64,000 nt of DNA from Pseudomonas sp. GTDB taxonomy: Bacteria; Pseudomonadota; Gammaproteobacteria; Pseudomonadales; Pseudomonadaceae. Location of the stretch: NCBI RefSeq assembly GCF_030690725.1, contig NZ_JAUYGD010000004.1, positions 53,327 to 117,326 on the forward strand, written 5' to 3'. Both the position numbers and the translations under genes were made by a program. The stretch's first letter is position 1. Each line of letters starts with the position of its first letter. Below, piece after piece: positions 37,262 through 44,470 of the stretch. The notes below the pieces were generated by a model, which did no database searches, was not told where the DNA came from, and saw nothing but the letters and a program-made list of their open reading frames with translations.

Positions 37262-37906
37262 TCAAGGCACGTAGCCGCCTTTCCCCTGTGGCCGCATGGC
37301 GGGTGCTTTCGGTCGTGGGTCGCGTTTTAGTGCGCCGGTCAGCTGCCAGGTCAGTGCGCCGTCGCTGGGTACGGCGCGGCTCAGGGCTTCCTGCGGGTCG
37401 GCGATGCGCGGGTGCCAGAGCTGCAGGGTTTGCCCAGCGGCAGCATCGAATTGCAGGCGGGTCTTGCCCTGGCTGTCGGTCTGGGCGAACCAGGGGGTGT
37501 CGAGCACCAGAATAAAACCGAGCATCCAGTCATGGATATTGCAGCCCAGGGTGACCAGGCCGGGCTGGTCGAAGCGCATCTCCTGCGGTGCGGCCTTCTG
37601 TTGGTGCAGGCGCAGTTCGAAGCGTTTGGCCGGGGAGAAGGAATAGACGTGGTGGTTGATCGGGTCGGAGTTGGGGAAGCTCACCGTGGTGCCGACCTGC
37701 ACTGGCAGGATATAGGGGCTGAACTGGCGCTTCTGCTGGTCCATCAGTGCCGTAGCGGGTTGGCTTTGCGTCGGCCCCGGCTCGATCCACAGCACCGCAT
37801 CGCTGAGCGGTTTGCCCTGGTTGTCGAGTAGCACGATCTCCAGCGTTTGGGCTTGCGCCAGGGTGCCCAGCAGCATCAACAGCAGTGCCAACGCCGATTT
37901 CAGCAT
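37262..37906 (-). CDS. Secreted cupredoxin-like protein (methylamine-utilisation type)
   Basis: A 214-residue exported protein with signal peptide ending AQAQ. It has a plastocyanin-like strand order: VQVGTTVSFPNSDPINHHVYSF, then GLVTLGCNIHDWMLGFILV. His in the first motif plus Cys and His in the second could form a type 1 copper site; the usual terminal Met is W-M-L here. Often annotated as methylamine utilisation protein on weak grounds. It converges on the FecR-like gene, so the four genes at 32-38 kb may be one functional set. Confidence 0.7.
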   Translation of the reverse strand: MLKSALALLLMLLGTLAQAQTLEIVLLDNQGKPLSDAVLWIEPGPTQSQPATALMDQQKRQFSPYILPVQVGTTVSFPNSDPINHHVYSFSPAKRFELRLHQQKAAPQEMRFDQPGLVTLGCNIHDWMLGFILVLDTPWFAQTDSQGKTRLQFDAAAGQTLQLWHPRIADPQEALSRAVPSDGALTWQLTGALKRDPRPKAPAMRPQGKGGYVP

Positions 37907-37974
37907 GATCGATTCCCCAAGACTGCACGACAGTAGCCGTCAGTATAGGAAGGCTTTGCCCGGCTGCCGGGTGA

Positions 37975-38874
37975 TCAGCGCTGGGCGATCTGCTGGATCT
38001 GTGCGATCAGCCAGTGCAGCGCCGGGTCGCGCTGGCGCTGGGCCAGGCTGACGATTTCCAGGTGAAACGGGCCCAGGGCGAACGGCAGTTCGAACAGTTG
38101 CAGCGGCAGCAGGCTGGCGAAGTGGCGCGCCAGTTGGGTCGGCAGCACCGCAGCCAGCTCGCTGCTGGCGACGATATGCGCGGCCTGCAGGTAGTTGGGG
38201 GTGGTGTAGAGAATCTCCCGGCACAGGCCCTGTTCGCCCAGCCACTGGTCGACCATGCCGCGGGTCTGGCCGCCATGCACCCAGAGATGGCGCAGCTGCA
38301 GAAAGGTCGGCAAGTCCATGGGCCCGCTGACCAGAGGATGATCGCGACGCAGCGCCAGTTGCAGGGTTTCGCTCATCCAGTGCTGGCGGGCAAAGCGCGC
38401 AGGGATTTCTTCGAAGCGCCCCAGCACCAGATCCAGCTCGCCCTTGTCCAGCGCCTCGGCCGGCAGGCTGGGGCTCAGGTGGCGGATGTCGATGCGCATA
38501 CCGGGTGCCTGCTGGCTGAGTTGCTTGAGCAGGCGCGGCATGCAGATCAGCTCGACATAGTCGGTGACGGCGATGCTGAAGTGCTGGCGGCTGCTGGCCG
38601 GGTCGAACACTTCCCCGGCGCTGAGGCTCTGCTCGATCTGCTGCAGGGCGGCGCGGATCGGTGTTTCCAGCGCCTGGGCGCGCGGCGTCGGCTGCATGCT
38701 GCGGCCCACCCGAACCAGCAGCGGGTCGTCGAGCAGTTCGCGCAGACGATTGAGGGCGTTGCTCACCGCCGGCTGGCTGAGCGACAGCCGTTCGGCGGCG
38801 CGGGAGACATTCTGCTCGCGCATCAGCGCATCGAACACGCGCAGCAGGTTGAGGTCGAAGGTTGAGATATTCAT
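37975..38874 (-). CDS. LysR-family transcriptional regulator
   Basis: A 299-residue regulator. The winged helix is at 5-65 (DLNLLRVFDALMREQNVSRA, LSLSQPAVSNALNRLRELL), followed by a ligand-binding domain. The long frame continues to 39057, but MNISTFDLNLL at 38874 matches the family start. It is divergent from the 3-hydroxyacyl-CoA dehydrogenase operon and most likely controls it; this matches PA5189 next to PA5188 as I recall. Confidence 0.93.
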   Translation of the reverse strand: MNISTFDLNLLRVFDALMREQNVSRAAERLSLSQPAVSNALNRLRELLDDPLLVRVGRSMQPTPRAQALETPIRAALQQIEQSLSAGEVFDPASSRQHFSIAVTDYVELICMPRLLKQLSQQAPGMRIDIRHLSPSLPAEALDKGELDLVLGRFEEIPARFARQHWMSETLQLALRRDHPLVSGPMDLPTFLQLRHLWVHGGQTRGMVDQWLGEQGLCREILYTTPNYLQAAHIVASSELAAVLPTQLARHFASLLPLQLFELPFALGPFHLEIVSLAQRQRDPALHWLIAQIQQIAQR

Positions 38875-38888
38875 TGGCTGAATACGAC

Positions 38889-38903
38889 TTATCACAAGAC
38901 TAA
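38889..38903. promoter_or_regulatory. Candidate LysR binding site
   Basis: TTA-N9-TAA in an AT-rich patch directly upstream of the lysR start. It fits the loose T-N11-A pattern of LysR-type sites. The pattern is short and common, so support is weak; position in the divergent region is the main argument. Confidence 0.3.
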
Positions 38904-38994
38904 ATTTCAAAAATAGTAACGCCTTGCTTATGGTGGTGGGCGATTTTCTATACGACAGCAGGTACCCGTGCCGGATGACGCACGCCCTGCATCC

Positions 38995-39043
38995 TGTAGG
39001 AGCGGGCCATGCCAGCGATTCGCGGCCATGGGCCGCTCCTACG
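38995..39043. repeat. REP-like hairpin in the divergent lysR/hydroxyacyl-CoA dehydrogenase region
   Basis: TGTAGGAGCGGgCCATG and the right arm CATGGgCCGCTCCTACG form an imperfect stem of the common pseudomonad GTAGGAGCGG type. It lies about 50 bases before the operon's first gene. Confidence 0.75.
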
Positions 39044-39095
39044 GGAATCACATCCAAGCGACATATCCATTTATTCTCCAGCCAGAGGATCCTCG

Positions 39096-40337
39096 ATGAG
39101 CAACTCCGTTTTCACCATTCAGCAGGCCGCCGTGATCGGCGCGGGCACCATGGGCCGGGGTATCGTCATGAGCCTGGCCAACGCCGGTATTCAGGTGCTG
39201 TGGCTGGACAACAACCCGCAGATGCTCGAGCAGGCCATGACCGTGGTGGCTGAGACCAATGCCCACAACCTCAAGCTGGGGCGCATCAGCGCCGAGCAGT
39301 CGGCCGCGCGTATGGCCTGCGTCACCCCGGTGGGCGAATACGCGGCGCTGGCCGACGCTGATCTGGTGATCGAGGCGGTGTACGAGAACCTTGAACTCAA
39401 GCAGCAGATCTTCCGCACGCTCGACGCCACCTTGAAGCCAGGCGCGATTCTCGCCAGCAACACCTCGGCGCTGGATATCGATGCGATTGCCGCCGTCACG
39501 GCGCGCCCGCAGGACGTGCTCGGTCTGCACTTCTTCAGCCCGGCGCACATCATGAAGCTGCTGGAAATCGTCCGTGGCGCCAAGACTGCCCCAGCAGTGC
39601 TGGACGCGGCCGTGGCCCTGGGCCAGCGCATCGGTAAGGTCAGTGTGGTGGCCGGTAACTGCGACGGTTTTATCGGCAACCGCATGCTGCATACCTATGT
39701 GCGTGAGGCACGCATGCTGCTGCTCGAAGGAGCTTATCCGCATCAGGTCGACGCCGCGTTACAGGGCTTTGGTTTCGCCATGGGCCCGTTCCGCATGTAC
39801 GACGTGGTTGGCATCGACCTGGAATGGCGCGCCCGAGAGCTGGCCGGCAAGGGCCAGGATGATCCGGCGGTACAGGTGGACAATCGCCTGTGCGGCCTCG
39901 GCCGTTTTGGCCAGAAGGCGCGCATGGGCTATTACCGCTACGCCGAAGGCAGTCGGCAGGCCGAGCACGACCCTGAAGTGGATGCGCTGGTGCTGCAGGT
40001 GTCCGAGCAGCTGGGCTTCAAGCGCCGCGACATTGATCCTTCGGAGATTCTCGAACGCTGCCTGCTGGCGCTGGTCAACGAGGGCGCGAAGATCCTCGAA
40101 GAGAATATCGCTGCCAATAGTCACGACATCGATCTGGTCTACCTCAACGGCTACGGCTTCCCCGCCGACAAAGGCGGGCCGATGAGCTGGGCGGATAGCC
40201 AGGGTGTGGCGGCGATTCATGACCGCTTGAAGGCGCTGCAGGCGGCGTTCGGTGAGCACTGGCTGCCGGCACGCCTGATTGAAAAACTTGCCAGCAACGG
40301 CCAGCGCTTCGCCGACGTGCAGGAGGGCCGGGTATGA
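39096..40337 (+). CDS. 3-hydroxyacyl-CoA dehydrogenase
   Basis: Oxidises 3-hydroxyacyl-CoA to 3-oxoacyl-CoA with NAD in beta-oxidation or related acid catabolism. NAD-binding VIGAGTMGRGI is near residue 12, FFSPAHIMKLLEIV and GNCDGFIGNRML are the family's catalytic and linking motifs. 413 residues gives the N-terminal domain plus duplicated C-terminal helical domains, without a hydratase domain. AGAGGATCC precedes the ATG at 39096. The stop overlaps the next gene by four bases. Confidence 0.95.
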   Translation: MSNSVFTIQQAAVIGAGTMGRGIVMSLANAGIQVLWLDNNPQMLEQAMTVVAETNAHNLKLGRISAEQSAARMACVTPVGEYAALADADLVIEAVYENLELKQQIFRTLDATLKPGAILASNTSALDIDAIAAVTARPQDVLGLHFFSPAHIMKLLEIVRGAKTAPAVLDAAVALGQRIGKVSVVAGNCDGFIGNRMLHTYVREARMLLLEGAYPHQVDAALQGFGFAMGPFRMYDVVGIDLEWRARELAGKGQDDPAVQVDNRLCGLGRFGQKARMGYYRYAEGSRQAEHDPEVDALVLQVSEQLGFKRRDIDPSEILERCLLALVNEGAKILEENIAANSHDIDLVYLNGYGFPADKGGPMSWADSQGVAAIHDRLKALQAAFGEHWLPARLIEKLASNGQRFADVQEGRV

Positions 40338-42124
40338 GTTATCAGGCCCCGCTGCGCGATATGCGTTTTGTGCTGCACGAGCTGTTCGATATCAGCGGCC
40401 ACTGCGAGCTGCTTGGCAACGGTCTTGACCGCGAGCTGATCGACGGCGTGCTGGAAGAGGGCGCGCGTTACGCCGCCGAGGTGGTCGCGCCGCTTAATCG
40501 CCACAGCGACGAGCAGGGTTGTCAGCTGAATGACGGCCAGGTAAGCACGCCGGACGGCTTTGCCGAGGCCTATCAGCAATATGTCGATAACGGCTGGGCG
40601 AGTATGACCGGGCCGAGCGAATACGGCGGCCAGGCGCTGCCGCAGATGCTTGCGTGCAACTTCCACGAGATGCTGATGGGCGCTTCGCTGTCGTTCCGGG
40701 TGTATTCCGGGCTCACCGAAGGCGCGGTGCTGGCGCTGTACAAGCACGGCAGCGAGTCGCTGAAAGACACCTACCTGCACAAACTGGTCAGTGGCCAATG
40801 GGCCGGCACCATGTGTCTCACCGAACCCCAGGCCGGTACCGACCTGGCCCTGCTGCGCACCAAGGCCGAGCCGCAAGCCGACGGCAGCTTCAAGGTCAGC
40901 GGCAGCAAGATTTTTATCAGTGGCGGCGAGCAGGACCTGTCGGAAAACATCATCCACTTGGTGCTCGCCCGTCTGCCGGATGCGCCGGCCGGGGTGACGG
41001 GCATCAGCCTGCTGCTGGTGCCGAAATTTATCGCCACTGCCGACGGCACGCCTGGCGAGCGCAACGCGCTGTCCTGTGGCGCGATTGAGCACAAGATGGG
41101 CATCAAGGGCGCGTCCACCTGCGTGATGAACTTCGACGGCGCCACCGGCTGGCTGATCGGTGAAGCCAACCGGGGCCTGGCCTGCATGTTCACCATGATG
41201 AACGACGCGCGCTTTCAGGTCGGTTTGCAGGGCTTAGGGATAGGCGAGGCGGCCTTTCAGGGTGCGCTGCGTTATGCCCGTGAACGTTTGCAGTCGCGCG
41301 CGCTGAGCGGGCCGGCGGAGCCGGGCAAGGCGGCCGATCCGATCATCCATCACCCCGATGTGCGGCGCATGCTGCTGACGCAGAAGAGCCTGGTCGAAGG
41401 CAGCCGTATGCTCGCCGCCTACTGCGCGCGCCAGCTCGACTTGGAGCACGGTCACCCGGACGCAAGCGCACGCAAGGCCGCTGGCAAGCGTGCGGCGCTG
41501 CTGATCCCGATCGTCAAAGCCTTCTTTACCGATATGGGCCAGGAGGTGGCCAGCCATGCCGTGCAGGTGTATGGCGGTCACGGCTTTATCCGCGAGTGGG
41601 GCATCGAGCAGCTGATGCGCGACAGCCGTATCACCCAGCTGTATGAAGGCACCAACGGTATTCAGGCGCTGGACTATATCCGCCGCAAGGTGCTCGGCGA
41701 CGGCGGTGCCGAACTGTCGGCGCTGCAGGCCGAATATAGCGAGCTGTGCGATGCCCAGGCGGGCCGTCCGGCGTTGGCCGCCTTGGCTAAAACGGTGCAG
41801 GCGCGTCTGGGCGAATGGCGCGAGCTAAGCAGCGAAGTGATCGCCGCCAGCCAGCGCGATGTGCAGGAGATCGGCGCGGTTTCGGTGGATTTTCTCCAGT
41901 ATTCGGCCTATGTGCTGTTGGCCGGCTTCTGGCTGCAGGCGGCGGCACGGGCGCAGGATGCGCTGGAGGCTGGTAGCGGCGAGGCCGCGTTCTACCAGGC
42001 CAAACTGCAGTCGGCCGACTTCTACCTGCGCCGGGTGTTGCCACGGGCCAGCGCTCATCGCGAGTCCCTGCTGGGCGGTGCCGACTGCCTGATGGCCATG
42101 GATGAGGCGAGTTTCGCCTTCTGA
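40334..42124 (+). CDS. Acyl-CoA dehydrogenase (long, 596-residue type)
   Basis: A FAD-dependent dehydrogenase acting on acyl-CoA. Motifs include MCLTEPQAGTDLALLRTKAE, KIFISGGEQD and the catalytic glutamate E438 in QLYEGTNGIQALD. The extended C-terminus (about 130 residues beyond the core) is typical of the large pseudomonad acyl-CoA dehydrogenases, several of which act on medium or long chains. It is translationally coupled to the preceding dehydrogenase. Chain-length preference cannot be read from sequence. Confidence 0.95.
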   Translation: MSYQAPLRDMRFVLHELFDISGHCELLGNGLDRELIDGVLEEGARYAAEVVAPLNRHSDEQGCQLNDGQVSTPDGFAEAYQQYVDNGWASMTGPSEYGGQALPQMLACNFHEMLMGASLSFRVYSGLTEGAVLALYKHGSESLKDTYLHKLVSGQWAGTMCLTEPQAGTDLALLRTKAEPQADGSFKVSGSKIFISGGEQDLSENIIHLVLARLPDAPAGVTGISLLLVPKFIATADGTPGERNALSCGAIEHKMGIKGASTCVMNFDGATGWLIGEANRGLACMFTMMNDARFQVGLQGLGIGEAAFQGALRYARERLQSRALSGPAEPGKAADPIIHHPDVRRMLLTQKSLVEGSRMLAAYCARQLDLEHGHPDASARKAAGKRAALLIPIVKAFFTDMGQEVASHAVQVYGGHGFIREWGIEQLMRDSRITQLYEGTNGIQALDYIRRKVLGDGGAELSALQAEYSELCDAQAGRPALAALAKTVQARLGEWRELSSEVIAASQRDVQEIGAVSVDFLQYSAYVLLAGFWLQAAARAQDALEAGSGEAAFYQAKLQSADFYLRRVLPRASAHRESLLGGADCLMAMDEASFAF

Positions 42125-42133
42125 CCGAAGCGC

Positions 42134-42158
42134 GTAGCGTGGGTGCAATCCACGCTAC
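42134..42158. repeat. Hairpin between acyl-CoA and alcohol dehydrogenase genes
   Basis: GTAGCGTGG, a seven-base loop, then CCACGCTAC: a perfect 9-bp stem without a U-run. It resembles GTAGCGTGGAT-type dispersed repeats and may reduce read-through or protect the upstream transcript. Confidence 0.65.
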
Positions 42159-42195
42159 TACGCGAGCCAATAATTACAACAAGAGGATCACCCCC

Positions 42196-43359
42196 ATGCT
42201 GCCCTTTAGCTTTGCCACCACGGCGCAGATTCTTTGCGAGATTGGTGCGTCCCGGCGTCTGGCCGAGCTGTGCCGCGAGCGCGGCGCGCAACGGGTGCTG
42301 ATCGTCACCGATCCAGGCATCAGCAAGCTCGGCCTGCTGGCGGATGTGCTGCCAGGTTTTGCCCGCACGGAGCTGACCGTCGAGGTATTCGATCAGGTGG
42401 TCGCCGACCCGCCCGAGGCGATTCTGCTGGCGGCCGTGGAACAGGCCCGCGCACTCAAGGCGCAGCTGATCGTCGGTTTCGGCGGCGGCAGTTCGATGGA
42501 TGTGGCCAAGCTGGTGGCGTTGCTGGCCCATCCCGAGTGCGGTCAGGAACTGGCGCAGATTTACGGCGTTGGCAATGTCCGAGGCCAGCGCCTGCCGCTG
42601 ATTCTGGTGCCGACCACCGCAGGAACCGGTTCGGAAGTCACGCAGATTTCCATCATCACCACCGGCGAAACCACCAAGATGGGCGTGGTTTCGCCGCTGC
42701 TGCTGCCGGACCTGGCGCTGCTCGATGCTGAGCTGACCCTCGGCCTACCGCCGGCAGTCACCGCCGCCACCGGTATCGACGCCATGGTGCATGCCATCGA
42801 GGCCTACACCAGCGCGCTGAAAAAGAACCCGCTCTCCGACCTGCTGGCCCGCGAAGCGTTGCGCCTGCTGGCGGCCAATCTGGATGAAGTGGTGCACAAC
42901 GGCGGCAACCGCGAGGCGCGTCAGGCCATGCTGCTGGGTTCCTGCCTGGCCGGCCAGGCGTTTGCCAACGCGCCGGTGGCGGCGGTGCATGCGCTGGCCT
43001 ATCCGCTGGGCGGGCATTTCCATATTCCCCACGGCCTGTCGAATGCTCTGGTTTTGCCGCATGTGTTGGGTTTTAACGCCAATGCGGCGGCGCCGCTGTA
43101 TGCCGAGTTGGCGCCGCTGGTGCTGGGTGATCAGCTGCGCGCGGGCAGCGTGTTGCAGCAGACCGAGCAGTTTATCGGCGCACTGGCCGATTTCAGCGTA
43201 CGCAGCGGCCTGCCGACGCGTCTGCGGGATGCCGGGGTGCCGCAAGACATGCTGCCGACCCTGGCGCGCGACGCCATGCAGCAACAGCGCCTGCTGGTGA
43301 ACAACCCACGGGAAATGACCGAGGCCCATGCCCTGGCCATCTACCAGGTGGCCTATTAA
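42196..43359 (+). CDS. Iron-containing alcohol dehydrogenase
   Basis: A 387-residue group III alcohol dehydrogenase. The NAD-binding VGFGGGSSMDVAKLVALLA and the metal-region IDAMVHAIEAYTS and HALAYPLGGHFHIPHGLSNAL with its histidines are all present. It probably oxidises an alcohol or hydroxy acid feeding the acyl-CoA genes upstream. AGAGGATC precedes the ATG at 42196; the frame open from 42139 crosses the hairpin and is rejected. Confidence 0.95.
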   Translation: MLPFSFATTAQILCEIGASRRLAELCRERGAQRVLIVTDPGISKLGLLADVLPGFARTELTVEVFDQVVADPPEAILLAAVEQARALKAQLIVGFGGGSSMDVAKLVALLAHPECGQELAQIYGVGNVRGQRLPLILVPTTAGTGSEVTQISIITTGETTKMGVVSPLLLPDLALLDAELTLGLPPAVTAATGIDAMVHAIEAYTSALKKNPLSDLLAREALRLLAANLDEVVHNGGNREARQAMLLGSCLAGQAFANAPVAAVHALAYPLGGHFHIPHGLSNALVLPHVLGFNANAAAPLYAELAPLVLGDQLRAGSVLQQTEQFIGALADFSVRSGLPTRLRDAGVPQDMLPTLARDAMQQQRLLVNNPREMTEAHALAIYQVAY

Positions 43360-43387
43360 GCCGCCTCGCTAACCTCAAGGACTCCCG

Positions 43388-43831
43388 ATGAGCCAACCCC
43401 AGCACCTGCGCAGCGATTACCGGCATTTTCAGCCAATCACCACGCGCTGGCATGACAACGATGTCTACGGCCACGTCAATAACGTCACCTACTACAGCTT
43501 CTTCGACAGCGCGGTGAACACTTACCTGATCGAGGTTGGCGGCCTGGATATCCATAACGGTGAGGTGGTGGGTTTTGTGGTCAGCTCCAGCTGCGATTAC
43601 TTCGCCTCTATCGCCTTCCCCGAACGCATCGAGATCGGCCTGCGTGTCGGCAAGCTGGGCAACAGTTCGGTGCAGTATGAGTTGGCAGTGTTCAAGGCGG
43701 ATGAAGACGAGGCCTGTGCAGCCGGGCGCTTTGTGCATGTCTTCGTCGACCGCAACAGCAACCGCCCGGTCAGCATTCCCGAGAATCTGCGCGCAGCGCT
43801 GACGGTGCTGCTGATGGAGCCAGCGACATAG
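43388..43831 (+). CDS. 4HBT-type acyl-CoA thioesterase
   Basis: A 147-residue single hot-dog domain. The catalytic region TTRWHDNDVYGHVNNVTYYSFF matches the 4-hydroxybenzoyl-CoA thioesterase/YbgC group, with the aspartate in HDND. It would release free acid from acyl-CoA. AAGGA precedes the ATG. It is the last gene of the operon and is followed by a strong terminator. Synteny suggests PA5185. Confidence 0.92.
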   Translation: MSQPQHLRSDYRHFQPITTRWHDNDVYGHVNNVTYYSFFDSAVNTYLIEVGGLDIHNGEVVGFVVSSSCDYFASIAFPERIEIGLRVGKLGNSSVQYELAVFKADEDEACAAGRFVHVFVDRNSNRPVSIPENLRAALTVLLMEPAT

Positions 43832-43855
43832 CTGAGTAGGATGGGTGCCATACGC

Positions 43856-43882
43856 AAAAAGCCGCTGTTAGGCGGCTTTTTG
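43856..43882. terminator. Bidirectional intrinsic terminator
   Basis: AAAAAGCCGC, a six-base loop, GCGGCTTTTT. Symmetric A and T runs make it suitable for both the thioesterase operon and the convergent glycine-zipper gene. Confidence 0.92.
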
Positions 43883-43899
43883 CTGTCAGCACTCGGCAC

Positions 43900-44325
43900 T
43901 TAGTGATGTTTGTGCTTTTTATGCTTCTTGTGTTTCTTGCCTTTGTCGTGGCCGCGATCACGTTCGCTGCCGCCGGCGTATTCATTGGCCAGTGCGCCAC
44001 CGGCTGCACCGCCCAGGCCGGCACCGATGGTCGAACCGGTGCTGCCGCCGACCTTGTTGCCCAGTACCGAGCCACCCGCCGCGCCCAGGCCACCGCCTAA
44101 TGCGGCTTCGGTCTTGTTGCCGTCGCGTGCGGTAATCACGCCGCCGGCTGCGCCACCCAGGCCCGCGCCAATCGCCGCGCCGGTGCTGCCACCGACCTGT
44201 TGACCGATCACATTGCCCAGGGCGCCACCCACACCGCCACCAATGGCGACTTTGCCGGTATCGCCGGCGAAGGCGAGGGGGGAGGCCAGGGCGCTGAATA
44301 GCAGCGCAGAAAATAATGTACGCAT
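43900..44325 (-). CDS. Exported glycine-zipper protein with Lys/His-rich tail
   Basis: A 141-residue protein with a signal peptide (LFSALLFSALASPLAFA). The body is made of glycine-zipper repeats; the unit VGGSTGxxIGAGLGGAAGG occurs twice almost unchanged. The last residues are a basic, histidine-rich tail (GKKHKKHKKHKHH). The frame is open far upstream, but GAAGG eight bases before the ATG at 44325 and the signal peptide fix the start. Glycine zippers usually sit in or at membranes; the tail could bind metal or nucleic acid, which is inference. Confidence 0.82.
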   Translation of the reverse strand: MRTLFSALLFSALASPLAFAGDTGKVAIGGGVGGALGNVIGQQVGGSTGAAIGAGLGGAAGGVITARDGNKTEAALGGGLGAAGGSVLGNKVGGSTGSTIGAGLGGAAGGALANEYAGGSERDRGHDKGKKHKKHKKHKHH

Positions 44326-44470
44326 ACGGCAGACCTTCTCGACTAAATGGGTGTGCGAACCTAGGCCTTTGTTTTTAAAGGACGAATGATCCACACACAG
44401 TCTTAGAGGGCGTTTCGCCGAAAAATTCCCTGCCGCTGGTCGCCATTGTGATCGTTGCCACAGATACGCA

